From Brooklawnia cerclae (GTDB lineage Bacteria; Actinomycetota; Actinomycetes; Propionibacteriales; Propionibacteriaceae), in contig NZ_JAAMOZ010000001.1 of NCBI RefSeq assembly GCF_011758645.1, positions 1,922,001 to 1,986,000 of the forward strand: a DNA stretch of 64,000 bases. The letters run 5' to 3'. Under the pieces are notes generated by a model. It had not been told where the DNA came from, did no database searches, and worked only from the letters and a program-made list of their open reading frames with translations. The translations under genes were made by a program, and so were the position numbers. This document shows positions 14,766 through 23,503 of this stretch, piece after piece. Position 1 is the stretch's first letter, and each line of letters opens with the position of its first letter.

Positions 14766-16334
14766 ATGAATGCCTCATCCGCCCAGGTCGTTGCGATACC
14801 AGGCCACTCCCCCGGCCCGCTCGCACGTCTCGTCGCCCGGAGCGGCCGCTGGTCGATGTACCGGTGGACCGCGGCCGGGCTCGCGCTGGTCGAGGTGTGC
14901 GCGCTGGGCGCGGCCGCCGCCGGGCAGTTGCTCGCTGGGCCGATCGACCTGCTCATGAGCCTGGCCGTCGCGGTGGCAGTCAGCATCGTGGCCAACAGGG
15001 CGTGCGCCGCGCTGTGGCATGCGCCCGTGCGGGACGAGTCCGCCCTCGTCACCGGGCTGATCGTCCACCTGGTCGCCTGGCCGGGAACCGATCGGGTCTC
15101 GTTACTGGCCGTCGTGGTGACCGCGGGGATCGCCGCGGTGTCGAAGTACGCGCTGGTGGTGAGGGGACGCCGCCTCGTCAACCCGGCGGCCGTCGGGCTC
15201 GCTGTGAGCGGGCTCGTCGGCCTGGGATCGGGTAGCTGGTGGGTCGCCACCCCCGTGCTGTTGCCGATGGTCGCAGTCACGGGCCTGCTCGTGCTCCAGC
15301 GCTCCGCGACCTGGCCCGCCGCTGCCGGTGCCTTCATCACGGGCCTCGTGGGCCTCACCGTATGGCTGGCCGGCTCGGGCGCGAGCGTCCCGCAGGCCGC
15401 CGCCTCGGCCCTCGGGTCGTATCCGGTCGTCTTCTGGGCGGCGTTCATGGTGACCGATCCCCAACTGCTGCCCGCACGACGCCTGCACCAGGTGGTCGCG
15501 GGGGTGGCGTCCGGGATCGCGCTGGCGATTCCCTTCAGCCTGTCCATCGGCGCCCTCACCGTGTCGTCCTCCCCTGCGACGGCTGTGCTGGTGGGCAACC
15601 TCGTCGCTCTCGGGCTGCGTGCGCGGCGCAGCCGGGCCGTGGACGCCCGGGTCGGTGCGACGCGGTCATTGGGTGGCGACATCGTCGAGGTCGACCTGAT
15701 CACCTCGCGTCCCATCAGCATCGAAGCCGGCCAGTACGTGGAGCTGACGGCACCGTCCGGGCCGTGGACAGCACGCGGGAACCGTCGCGCGTTCACTCCC
15801 ACCAGCACCACAGGCACCCCGGGGACGGGATTGCAGATCATATTCCGCGCCGGCGAGCCGCTCAGTTCGTTCAAGCGCAGCCTGCTGACCGACGGAGCCC
15901 CCCTGCGCCTGGAAGGTGTTCGCGGAGATCTGACGCTGCCCGGCGACCCGGGCATTCCCCTCGTGCTTCTCGCCGGCGGGGTCGGGATCACCCCGTTCAT
16001 CGCATTCGCCAACCAGCTTCGCGCCCGCGGCGAGGTACGGGACGTGGTCCTGATCCACTGCGTCCGGCATGTCGACGAGATCATCCATCCGGAGGTGCTC
16101 TCCGGCTTCCGTGTGATCGTGGTCAGCCCCGACACGGACGGGAAGCTGCCCGAGGACTGGCTTCGGCTCACAGGGTCCGTCCCCGACGCGGAGGCCCTGA
16201 AACGCCTGTGTCCCGATATCGGGAAACGGCTCGCCTACGTCGCGGGCTCGCCCCGATCGGTGGCTCGGTACCGACGGGCGCTACGTGCCGCCGGGGTGCT
16301 CCGGGTACGCAGCGAGGCACTGGTCGGCATCTGA
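14766..16334 (+). CDS. NqrB/RnfD-like membrane domain fused to a ferredoxin-NADP reductase-like domain
   Basis: A 522-residue fusion. Residues 30-290 form a polytopic NqrB/RnfD-type domain (e.g. LVNPAAVGLAVSGLVG, FWAAFMVTDPQLLPARR). Residues 295-520 are a flavin reductase module with the FAD motif NRRAFTPTS, the pyridine nucleotide motif LLAGGVGITPFIAFANQL, and the final AYVAGSPRSV. It should take electrons from cytosolic NAD(P)H and pass them across the membrane to the FMN-binding lipoprotein. Such fusions are found in extracytosolic flavinylation systems described from genome surveys. It begins two bases after apbE and is the last gene of the operon. Confidence 0.85.
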   Translation: MNASSAQVVAIPGHSPGPLARLVARSGRWSMYRWTAAGLALVEVCALGAAAAGQLLAGPIDLLMSLAVAVAVSIVANRACAALWHAPVRDESALVTGLIVHLVAWPGTDRVSLLAVVVTAGIAAVSKYALVVRGRRLVNPAAVGLAVSGLVGLGSGSWWVATPVLLPMVAVTGLLVLQRSATWPAAAGAFITGLVGLTVWLAGSGASVPQAAASALGSYPVVFWAAFMVTDPQLLPARRLHQVVAGVASGIALAIPFSLSIGALTVSSSPATAVLVGNLVALGLRARRSRAVDARVGATRSLGGDIVEVDLITSRPISIEAGQYVELTAPSGPWTARGNRRAFTPTSTTGTPGTGLQIIFRAGEPLSSFKRSLLTDGAPLRLEGVRGDLTLPGDPGIPLVLLAGGVGITPFIAFANQLRARGEVRDVVLIHCVRHVDEIIHPEVLSGFRVIVVSPDTDGKLPEDWLRLTGSVPDAEALKRLCPDIGKRLAYVAGSPRSVARYRRALRAAGVLRVRSEALVGI

Positions 16335-16553
16335 GACCGGGAGCCCCGCGGTGAGACGTCGGCATCAGCGCATGGCCCCAGCACGCCGAAAAGACGAATC
16401 CAGCACACCGGGCAGATGGCCGATCTAGGCTGGAGGCACTGGATCGACACGACCTGACTACGCACAATGCCGGGCGGGTTTCGTGGATCGGGTCAGGCCG
16501 GGCAGATGGGCCGTGACTTGAGAACGCACCCCCGTCCAGAGGTGGAGGACTCC

Positions 16554-17126
16554 ATGACCAACGACACCGACACGTTCGACCCTGTCGCACGAGGATTGGG
16601 TGTGGTACGCACCATTCTCGGCGTCAGCGGGATTCTGACGCTCCTGCTCGGGCTGGCGATACTGATCTGGCCGGGACGCACCGCCGAGGTGCTCGTGGCG
16701 CTGCTCGCGATCTACACGGTGGTCACGGGGCTGGTCTACGTGGGCACAGGGATTCGCGCGACGATGCACGCGACGTGGTCGCGGATCGCATCGGTCGTGC
16801 TCGGCATCTTCCTCATCGTCGCGGGCATCATCGCCTTCGCCAACATCGGCGCAGCCACCGATGCGTTCATCGTTGTCATCGGCGTGTTGGTCGGCATCGC
16901 ATGGATCGCCGAAGGGATCTTGGAGCTCGCCTTCGGCCTCAACGGAATCGCCAGACCCCGTGGTTGGACGATCGCCTTCGCCGTCATCAGCATCCTCGCC
17001 GGCGTGCTGCTGCTGTTCTCCCCCATGCTCATCGCGGTGATGTGGATCTGGCTGGGCGTGCTCGCCGTCGTCCTCGGCATCGCCCAGATCATCGACGCGT
17101 TCCAGATCGGCCGGCTCGTCCGCTGA
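16554..17126 (+). CDS. HdeD/DUF308 family membrane protein
   Basis: The 190-residue product has about six transmembrane segments and the repeated pattern GLAILIWPGRTAEVLVALLAIY, VLGIFLIVAGIIAF and GIAWIAEGILELA typical of HdeD (DUF308). HdeD is linked to acid resistance in enteric bacteria; the role in actinobacteria is unknown. GGAGG lies eight bases before ATG 16554. It stands alone between the flavin operon and an aldo/keto reductase. The 219 bases before it hold no recognised gene. Confidence 0.85.
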   Translation: MTNDTDTFDPVARGLGVVRTILGVSGILTLLLGLAILIWPGRTAEVLVALLAIYTVVTGLVYVGTGIRATMHATWSRIASVVLGIFLIVAGIIAFANIGAATDAFIVVIGVLVGIAWIAEGILELAFGLNGIARPRGWTIAFAVISILAGVLLLFSPMLIAVMWIWLGVLAVVLGIAQIIDAFQIGRLVR

Positions 17127-17233
17127 AGCTCGGCGTGGCGGGCTCGTCCACCACGAGCGGCTGCCCACCACGAGCGACTAGCGTGAGAATGTGACTCCGG
17201 GCGGCGGGCCCGGGTCTGGCAAGGAGGTCGGAC

Positions 17234-18187
17234 GTGACTGACGAGGCTGTTGTCGTGCATACCGGGACCACCCGTTCCCTGCGCTTCGACGAGCACCCCG
17301 AGGTGACGACGGGAGCCGGGACACCTGCCCCGGTTCCTCTGATCACCCTCAACAACGGTGTGCGTATGCCGCAACTCGGGCTGGGGGTGTGGCAGGCCGG
17401 GGACGCGGACACCGAGCGGGCCGTGCGTTTCGCGATCGACGAGGCCGGTTACCGCCACATCGACACGGCGAGGATCTACGGGAACGAGGCCGCGGTCGGG
17501 AAGGCCGTGCGGGAGTCGTCCGTGCCGCGCGAGGAGATCTTCGTCACCACCAAGCTCTGGAACGCCGATCAGGGCGATGGCTCGACGATCGCGGCCTTCG
17601 ACGCCAGCCTGCAGCGGCTCGGCCTCGACTACGTCGACCTGTATCTCATCCACTGGCCGCTCAAAGGATCCGACCGGTTCATCGAGACGTGGCTGGCCCT
17701 CGAAAAACTCCTGGCGTCCGGCCGCACGCGTGCCATAGGCGTGGCCAACAACAAGCCGCACCACCTGCAGACCCTGTTCGAGCACGGCTCGGTCGTCCCG
17801 GCGGTCAACCAGATCGAGTTGCATCCTCATCTGCCCCAGCACCTGACCAGGGAATTCGATGAGGACCACGGCGTCGTGACCGAATCGTGGAGCCCCCTGG
17901 GGGGCAGCGACCGGCAGGGCTGGGGGCCGGCGTCCAAGCCGAACACCCTGTTGGGTGACCCGCTGCTGACCGGGATCGGGGCCGCACACGGCAAGACCGC
18001 CGCCCAGGTGATGATCCGCTGGCACATCCAGAACGGCCTGGTCGTCATCCCCAAGTCGGTGCACGAGGACCGGATCCGCCAGAACATCGACGTCTTCGAC
18101 TTCGAGCTCACCGGCGGCGAGATCGAGCAGATCGCGGGTCTCGACAACGGTCAGCGCGTGGGCAAGGACCCGGACGACTTCGTCTGA
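17234..18187 (+). CDS. Aldo/keto reductase, 2,5-diketo-gluconate reductase type
   Basis: The 317-residue NADPH-dependent reductase has a TIM-barrel with the catalytic tetrad in GYRHIDTARIYGNE (Asp, Tyr), TTKLWN (Lys) and LIHWPL (His), and the NADPH tail motif VVIPKSVHEDRIRQNIDVFDFELT. The first 35 residues are an N-terminal extension before ITLNNGVRMPQLGLG. GTG 17234 has a full AAGGAGG. A close paralogue lies at 51200-52084. The 3' end overlaps the convergent SRPBCC gene by 37 bases. The physiological substrate is unknown. Confidence 0.9.
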   Translation: MTDEAVVVHTGTTRSLRFDEHPEVTTGAGTPAPVPLITLNNGVRMPQLGLGVWQAGDADTERAVRFAIDEAGYRHIDTARIYGNEAAVGKAVRESSVPREEIFVTTKLWNADQGDGSTIAAFDASLQRLGLDYVDLYLIHWPLKGSDRFIETWLALEKLLASGRTRAIGVANNKPHHLQTLFEHGSVVPAVNQIELHPHLPQHLTREFDEDHGVVTESWSPLGGSDRQGWGPASKPNTLLGDPLLTGIGAAHGKTAAQVMIRWHIQNGLVVIPKSVHEDRIRQNIDVFDFELTGGEIEQIAGLDNGQRVGKDPDDFV

Positions 18188-19158
18188 GTGATCTCCGGCA
18201 ACAGCGACTCCAGCCGTGAGTAGCTGGTCTCCATGCCGTCGACCATGCCGGTACCCAGGATCGCGTCGCGTGCCTCGGCACTCGGATACGTGATGACGAT
18301 CACCAGCAGAGTGCCGCCGTCGACCGGGGTGAGAGTCATCTCGTTGACGGTGACCGGCGCCTCGCCGCCGATCAAGATCTCGGTCGTGACCGCGCGACGC
18401 GGCGGGCTCGATGCGAGCAGTTCCCCCGTGAACCCGAAGCGATTCCCGGCGTCGTTCTCCCACTCGTAGCGATACCTCTCGCCGACGGCCACGGCGACCT
18501 CGCACACGGGCATCGTCCAACCGTCCGGGCCCAGCAGCCAGCGCTTCATGATGTCGGGGTCGTGGTGCGCCCGCCAGACGTCCGTCAGATCGCCACGGAT
18601 CACCCGACCCGTCCGCACCTGCGTGTCGCCGAGGATCTGGGCCTGCACCGCGTTCCCGGCGGCGAAGGACGACAGGTCGGCCACGACGGCGTCGATCTGC
18701 GCCATCGCCGTCCGCAGGCCCTCCTCCATGCCCATGCGGACCAGTTCCTCGAGTTCGTCCAGACTGTTGAACGTGCTCACGGTCGTGACCCGGGACCCCT
18801 CCCCGATGGGCTCGAACCCGACCGACATGCGGGTCGTCGGCAGTTCGACATTCGGTGAGCCGTCGGGATGGGCGAAGCCATCGATCACCTCGAAGCGGCG
18901 GGGCGCCTCGACCAGGAGGAACTCCCAGTAGCCGTGCGAACTCTCGCCCTGCGGCCCGGTCATCCGGTAGTCGGACCTGCCACCCTGGGTCATGTCGTGC
19001 CGCGTGAACGTGGCGGGCCATTCGGGCGGGCCCCAGAACTTCTCCAGTTGTCGGGGGTCACAGTACGCGTCCCACACGCGGCGGACGGGAACCGGGTATT
19101 CGGCGATGACGGTCAGGGTCAGGGTTCCAGGGTCTTTGCGTACCTCTGTGATGGGCAT
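18151..19158 (-). CDS. Tandem SRPBCC (AHSA1-like) domain protein
   Basis: A 335-residue protein with two copies of the AHSA1/START-like fold. The first runs from about residue 10 (RVWDAYCDPRQLEKFWGPP) to 150; the second from about 165 (DVWRAHHDPDIMKRWLLGPDGW) to 315. AHSA1-like domains next to an ArsR regulator are a recurrent, poorly understood pair, sometimes linked to stress or glyoxalase-like functions. ATG 19158 has AAAGG at good spacing. It follows the arsR-type gene by 22 bases and is surely cotranscribed with it. Confidence 0.87.
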   Translation of the reverse strand: MPITEVRKDPGTLTLTVIAEYPVPVRRVWDAYCDPRQLEKFWGPPEWPATFTRHDMTQGGRSDYRMTGPQGESSHGYWEFLLVEAPRRFEVIDGFAHPDGSPNVELPTTRMSVGFEPIGEGSRVTTVSTFNSLDELEELVRMGMEEGLRTAMAQIDAVVADLSSFAAGNAVQAQILGDTQVRTGRVIRGDLTDVWRAHHDPDIMKRWLLGPDGWTMPVCEVAVAVGERYRYEWENDAGNRFGFTGELLASSPPRRAVTTEILIGGEAPVTVNEMTLTPVDGGTLLVIVITYPSAEARDAILGTGMVDGMETSYSRLESLLPEITQTKSSGSLPTR

Positions 19159-19180
19159 GTCGGAGCCTTTCGTCGCTCGA

Positions 19181-19534
19181 TCAGTGCTCAGGGTCGGCGA
19201 GCAGTGCATCCAACCGGGCCACGCGCCCGCGCCAGATCTGCTCGTACTGGTTCAGCAGGGACTGCGCCCGGCGCATCGCGTCGGGGTTGCCATACACGCA
19301 GCGTTCGCGCCCGCGCGATCGTTTCGTCACCAGACCCGCGTCCTCCAGGATGGCGACGTGCTTCTGCACGGCGGCGTACGACATGTCGTAGGACGCCGCC
19401 AGCTGCGTCACCGTCGCATCACTCGCGAGGGTGCGACGCAGGATGTCTCGGCGGGTGGCGTCGGCGAGGGCACCGAAGACCCGGTCGGTCTCGTCCTCGG
19501 TGAGCGCGTCCGATGCACCTCTATCTACAACCAT
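19181..19534 (-). CDS. ArsR family transcriptional regulator
   Basis: The 117-residue winged-helix protein has the ArsR core RVFGALADATRRDILRRTL, VTQLAASYDMSYAAVQKHVAILEDAGLV and a basic wing TKRSRGRERCVYG. It lacks the metal-binding Cys pair of arsenic sensors, as is usual for ArsR proteins paired with SRPBCC genes. A perfect dyad overlaps its start codon, so it almost certainly represses itself and the SRPBCC gene. ATG 19534 and GTG 19531 are both possible starts. Confidence 0.88.
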   Translation of the reverse strand: MVVDRGASDALTEDETDRVFGALADATRRDILRRTLASDATVTQLAASYDMSYAAVQKHVAILEDAGLVTKRSRGRERCVYGNPDAMRRAQSLLNQYEQIWRGRVARLDALLADPEH

Positions 19535-19546
19535 TTGGTTGTAGAT
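19523..19546. promoter_or_regulatory. ArsR operator overlapping the start codon
   Basis: The arms ATCTACAACCA (19523-19533) and TGGTTGTAGAT (19536-19546) are perfect inverse complements around a 2-base centre. The arsR start codon lies within the left arm. The same half-site occurs in the marR intergenic region at 7757-7767. Confidence 0.75.
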
Positions 19547-20209
19547 TATTCAATAGATTGCTTCCGGTCAAGAGTCGCTGACGGCGCGAATCGCCTTGCC
19601 CGTCAGATTCCGGGTGCTGATCCGTCCTGAAAGATAGTGGATGATCCACCCTTCACTGGTTCCCCCTGTGTTGGCCCCACTGTCCCCCGGTGGGGATTGA
19701 ATGGCACGCCCCAAAGTGCCGAGGCGGACTGGGTGCCCATCGACAGACGGCACCCAGTCCGTCTGTCTTTCCTTCGGCCGCGCCGTTTCGCATCGCGCCT
19801 CGATACGGGGCGCCTCACCTCCGATCACCCGCGAATCGGTAGGCTCTCGGCCTTGTCCACAAAGTACGCGGACAAGGCCGTCTTCCCCCGTTGCCCACAT
19901 AGTCCCTTGTTGTCACGAGTCTTCCGCATCACACCACAGGCACCGCAACAAACCTTCGCGGGCGACAGGTTTGAGGCGTGTCGTCGTCCTACTTGTCGGA
20001 GGGGCGTCCTCCTTGTGCCGTCACAGCCACCACCACGACTCGCCCCCCAGGGGGAAGTCGAGGTTTGAAGAGCAGCACTGGTCGGACTGACGTTGTGGAC
20101 CTGACGCGCCGGAGACGCCCCCCATCGCGAGGCATGGCTCGGTACCGGGGGAGCCCGCAGCGAGGTTCGCGCGGCCGTACCCAGCCATCGACACGCCACA
20201 AGGCGAGCC
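19547..20209. other. 660-base region with two strong hairpins and no convincing gene
   Basis: Two stems stand out: arms 19725-19737 and 19749-19761 (13 perfect pairs, 11-base loop), followed by TCTGTCTTTCCTT, and arms 19848-19858 and 19870-19880 (11 perfect pairs, 11-base loop). Open frames across this stretch lack domains, ribosome sites or consistent codon bias. The hairpins look like terminators or parts of a structured RNA, but no known RNA family was recognised. Confidence 0.45.
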
Positions 20210-20995
20210 ATGGACGGAGTTGACCACACGTCCTCGGCTCCCCCGCATGACGAAGATCTGGTTCTCGCCGCCGCCGACGGCGACATGGATGCGGCCGCCG
20301 AATACCTCATCACCAGGCATGGGAGCTTTTTTCACGCCATGGCGAGCCGTATCGCCGGCACGACCATGGATCCCGAGGACCTCCTGGCCGAGGCGATCAC
20401 GAACCTGCTCGCCAAGTGGGCTCAAGGCACCGGACCACGCAGGAACGTGCGGGCGTACGTGGTGTCGGCGATGCGGAATCGCATCATCGACGAGTCTCGA
20501 TCGCCGCGATCGCGGGTGCTCCCCCTCGGCACGGTCCCAGAGCCCGAGATCGAGGACGAAAGAAGCCATCACCAGGCTGAGCTGAGCGAGGAGTTCGAGT
20601 ACGTCCGCCGGGCCATGTGGCTCCTACCGGAGGACCAGCGCACGGCCATCATCGCCACGATTGTGGAGGGCTGCAAGCCACGGGAACTCGTCGGACGACT
20701 CGGGCGTCCTCCCGCCGCCATCTATTCGCTCACCCGGCGCGCACGCGTCAACCTCCGCCGCAACATGCTCCGCGTCATGCTCGAACAGAGCGCATCCACC
20801 GAGTGCCATGTCACCGCGCGACACCTGCCGGAGGTCATTCCGGTCGAGTTCCCCGGTTCGCCGGACAACCCCGCGATGCAACACATCAGCACCTGCCGCC
20901 ACTGCTCGGCCGCGTGGGTGCGTTTCGCCTCGATGCCGGCCGCACTCGGCGTCCTACCGGCCGACCCCACCGGGCCCGGTCAGGCCGCCGAGTGA
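20210..20995 (+). CDS. ECF-type sigma factor with a C-terminal zinc-finger-like extension
   Basis: A 261-residue protein. Residues 15-95 form sigma region 2 (DMDAAAEYLITRHGSFFHAMASRI, DPEDLLAEAITNLL, NVRAYVVSAMRNRIIDESR) and residues 120-175 region 4 (LPEDQRTAIIATIVEGCKPRELVGRLGRPPAAIYSLTRRARVNLR). The last 80 residues include HISTCRHCSAAW, an H-x3-C-x2-C pattern typical of anti-sigma zinc fingers (zf-HC2). No separate anti-sigma gene is adjacent, so the extension may act as a built-in regulator. The 3' end overlaps the convergent transporter gene by 16 bases. Confidence 0.82.
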   Translation: MDGVDHTSSAPPHDEDLVLAAADGDMDAAAEYLITRHGSFFHAMASRIAGTTMDPEDLLAEAITNLLAKWAQGTGPRRNVRAYVVSAMRNRIIDESRSPRSRVLPLGTVPEPEIEDERSHHQAELSEEFEYVRRAMWLLPEDQRTAIIATIVEGCKPRELVGRLGRPPAAIYSLTRRARVNLRRNMLRVMLEQSASTECHVTARHLPEVIPVEFPGSPDNPAMQHISTCRHCSAAWVRFASMPAALGVLPADPTGPGQAAE

Positions 20996-22425
20996 TCCAC
21001 GCGGTCTTGTGCCGACGCGTTGTACTCGTCGATCGTCGCTGTCACATGCCTGTCGTCATAGCGCCAATACAGCACCGAGGCGACCGCGATCGCCACCGCG
21101 GCGACACCTGCGGTGAGCCTGACGCCCTCGACAGTGGCCTGGCCTGTCGTCGACCCGAGAGCCACGAGCGCCGGTGTGACGAACAGCACCAGCGACTGGC
21201 CCAGTGAGGTGATGAAGTTGCGCGACGCGAAGAACATCCCCGCCCGGTTCACCCCGGTCTTGATCGTGTCGTACTGCGTCAGGTCGGCGAAAGCTGCGGC
21301 CGGCAGGATGTTGGTCACCGAGATGGGAAACCCGATCAGCAGCCCGATGAGCACGGCGAACGTGGTGGACCCCATGACCTGCAGCACCACCGGGTACCAG
21401 AAGATGGCCGCATAGATCACGATGTAGGCCAAGCATGCCCCCACCATGAGGGGTTTCTTGCCGAATCGCCTGGCCAGCGCGTTGATGGGCCAGTAGCTGG
21501 CGATTCCGACGACGATCGCCAGGCCCGAGACCACGGTAGCGAACGACTCGGGCGCGCCGATCAGCATCGTGACGTAGTACAGCAATGTCGCGTTGAACAA
21601 GGTGAATGCCACCCACATGATCAGGTACGCACCGAGCAGGACCACGAAGTTCGGGTAACGCAGCGTTGCCCGGAAGGACGACAGCAGCGGCACGTAGGCG
21701 GGCTCGAACCTCACCCAGCGGCGCTCACGAACCGTGAACGCGGGGATGGCGGCAAACACGAAACCGATGACGGAGAACAGTGCGAAGGTCGCCCGCCAGG
21801 CATCGAGTTCGCTCAGCCCCGCACCGTCCAGCGCGCCCTTGATGATCGGGCTGAGGAACACCACCGCGCTCCCGACCACATAGAAGAGCGTGTTGAGCGT
21901 GAAGAACCACACCCGGCGGTGGGTGTCGGTGACCAACTCGGCCTGGAGTGCGTAGAACGGCACGAGATAGACCGAGGACGACACCAGGTTCACCAGCATG
22001 AACACCGAGACCCACACGGTGTTGACCCAACTGGCGTGGCCCGTCGGGGTCAACACCAGCAGCGCCGTCGACACGGCCCACGGCACGACCGCCCACCGCA
22101 TGAACGGGATCCTGCGCCCGGAGGCTCCCCCGGCACGATCGGACACGTAGGCGATGAGCGGGTCGACGACGGCGTCGATGACGCTGCCCACACCGCGCAC
22201 CACCGCGAAGGTCACTGCCGCGGCGGGCAGAAGCACAGGCAGGGACGAGGTCGGCTGCGGGATGAAGACGACCATCAGATAGCTCGTGATCAGCCCCGAG
22301 AGCAGGGCACGGGCGAAGTCCGCCAGGCAGAAGTTGATCAGGACGCTCGTCGGTGTGCCGGGCCCGGCGCCGGGTGGCGCGGCGGCCTCCTCCGGTGCGC
22401 GCGGGGTCGCCGTGGTCTCGCTCAT
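20980..22425 (-). CDS. GPH/MelB-type MFS transporter
   Basis: The 481-residue protein has about twelve transmembrane segments and features of the glycoside-pentoside-hexuronide family: DAVVDPLIAYVSDRAGGASGRRIPFM after helix 2 and DTHRRVWFFTLNTLFY in the centre. It probably carries a sugar-like or conjugated substrate by cation symport. ATG 22425 has GGGAG at five bases and overlaps the preceding hydrolase stop by four. It is the last gene of a leftward three-gene operon (SDR fusion, hydrolase, transporter) that looks catabolic. Confidence 0.85.
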   Translation of the reverse strand: MSETTATPRAPEEAAAPPGAGPGTPTSVLINFCLADFARALLSGLITSYLMVVFIPQPTSSLPVLLPAAAVTFAVVRGVGSVIDAVVDPLIAYVSDRAGGASGRRIPFMRWAVVPWAVSTALLVLTPTGHASWVNTVWVSVFMLVNLVSSSVYLVPFYALQAELVTDTHRRVWFFTLNTLFYVVGSAVVFLSPIIKGALDGAGLSELDAWRATFALFSVIGFVFAAIPAFTVRERRWVRFEPAYVPLLSSFRATLRYPNFVVLLGAYLIMWVAFTLFNATLLYYVTMLIGAPESFATVVSGLAIVVGIASYWPINALARRFGKKPLMVGACLAYIVIYAAIFWYPVVLQVMGSTTFAVLIGLLIGFPISVTNILPAAAFADLTQYDTIKTGVNRAGMFFASRNFITSLGQSLVLFVTPALVALGSTTGQATVEGVRLTAGVAAVAIAVASVLYWRYDDRHVTATIDEYNASAQDRVDHSAA

Positions 22426-23498
22426 CTGTTCTCCCCTGGTGATTCGTCGGATTCGGTCTGGTCGCCGGGCGTCAGGGCGTCGACGAGCCGCTGCCGGAAC
22501 AGCGACGGCTCGTCGCGGGCCGGAGAATGGCCCGACCCCTCGAACCACACGAGATTCACCCGCGGCGCCTCGAGCAGCGCGGCATACTCCTCCACGAGGT
22601 CCGACGGCGTGGTGTGATCATGGCGTCCCTGGAAGAACCAGACGGGAACACCCAGCCGGGGTGCCTGCGACCGGAAGTCATAGGACGTGGCGGTCGGCCA
22701 CAGCTGGCTGAGGCTCCTCACCACCCCGAGCCTGCTGCCGATCCGTTCGGCGAGCGGCACGGGCCATGCGTAGCGGCGACGCGGGGGGACGACCGCCGCC
22801 GCGTCCTCGCCGGCATCAACGGGATATTCTCCGGGCAAGGGAAGATATCGTCCCAGGACAGAGCGCTGGATCGCGAGCCCCAGCAGCACGGGTCGGTACT
22901 GGGCCAGGCGTGGGGGGCCGACACGGTGCAGAAGCGCTACGTCGCGGCGGGCCGCCCGGCGTGTACGTGCAGCCACCGTCCGGTCGCGGGCGACGCGAAC
23001 GGCCTGGTCGAGCGCCCACGACCAGCTGAGCGCCTCACCGTGTACCCCGTCCACCGCCTGCCCCGATCCCACATAGCCCGCGATGTGTTCCGGGTGGCGT
23101 TTGACGAGCAGGATGCCGAGTTCGCTGCCCCACGACTGGCCGAGCACGTACACCGGTGCGCCCGGGTTTCTGGCAGCCACCCGGGAGACCAGTTCGGCGG
23201 CGTCCTCGACCAGCGTGTTCACCGTGAGCCGCGAGCGGCCCGCGCCGAAAAAGCTCGCTCCGGCTCCCCGCTGGTCCCACGTGACAAGGGTGAAATGCTC
23301 GGCGAGCGCCGCATGCCGGTCGAGGAATGCCCGTCCGTTCGCGAAACCCGGACCTCCGTGCAACACCAGGAGCACAGGCAAGCCCACCCGCGCGGCGAGT
23401 ACCTGGATCTGTTGTGGACGACCGCCGAGGCGGACGCGACGACGAAGGTCCACCGCATGATCGGTGGGGCCGGACGGTGTCGACCGGAGCAGCGTCAT
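22422..23498 (-). CDS. Alpha/beta hydrolase, proline iminopeptidase-like
   Basis: The product (about 358 residues) has LLVLHGGPGFANGRAFLDRH with the oxyanion HGGPG motif, TWDQRGAGAS, the nucleophile elbow LGQSWGSELG, an acid in FFQGRHDHTTP and the base His in FEGSGHSPARDEP. This is the proline iminopeptidase/epoxide hydrolase-like clan. ATG 23498 is used; GTG 23507, overlapping the SDR stop as GTGA, is an alternative. Operon position between an SDR and a sugar-type transporter suggests hydrolysis of an imported compound. Confidence 0.82.
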   Translation of the reverse strand: MTLLRSTPSGPTDHAVDLRRRVRLGGRPQQIQVLAARVGLPVLLVLHGGPGFANGRAFLDRHAALAEHFTLVTWDQRGAGASFFGAGRSRLTVNTLVEDAAELVSRVAARNPGAPVYVLGQSWGSELGILLVKRHPEHIAGYVGSGQAVDGVHGEALSWSWALDQAVRVARDRTVAARTRRAARRDVALLHRVGPPRLAQYRPVLLGLAIQRSVLGRYLPLPGEYPVDAGEDAAAVVPPRRRYAWPVPLAERIGSRLGVVRSLSQLWPTATSYDFRSQAPRLGVPVWFFQGRHDHTTPSDLVEEYAALLEAPRVNLVWFEGSGHSPARDEPSLFRQRLVDALTPGDQTESDESPGENR

Positions 23499-23503
23499 CG
23501 GGA

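Noticed and set aside
13586-16171. Long minus-strand open frame opposite apbE and the NqrB/RnfD fusion
   Set aside because: It is antisense to two well-supported genes, has Arg/Ser/Pro-rich low-complexity translation and no domain; long antisense frames are normal in GC-rich DNA.
19681-19703. CRISPR-repeat-like GTGGGGATTGAAT
   Set aside because: Only one copy is present with no spacer array or cas genes; a short similar string near 3590 is part of a promoter.
19825-20000. Minus-strand frame with CCGACG and CG motifs resembling a zinc ribbon
   Set aside because: It crosses a perfect inverted repeat, has no ribosome site or further homology, and reads poorly as a protein.
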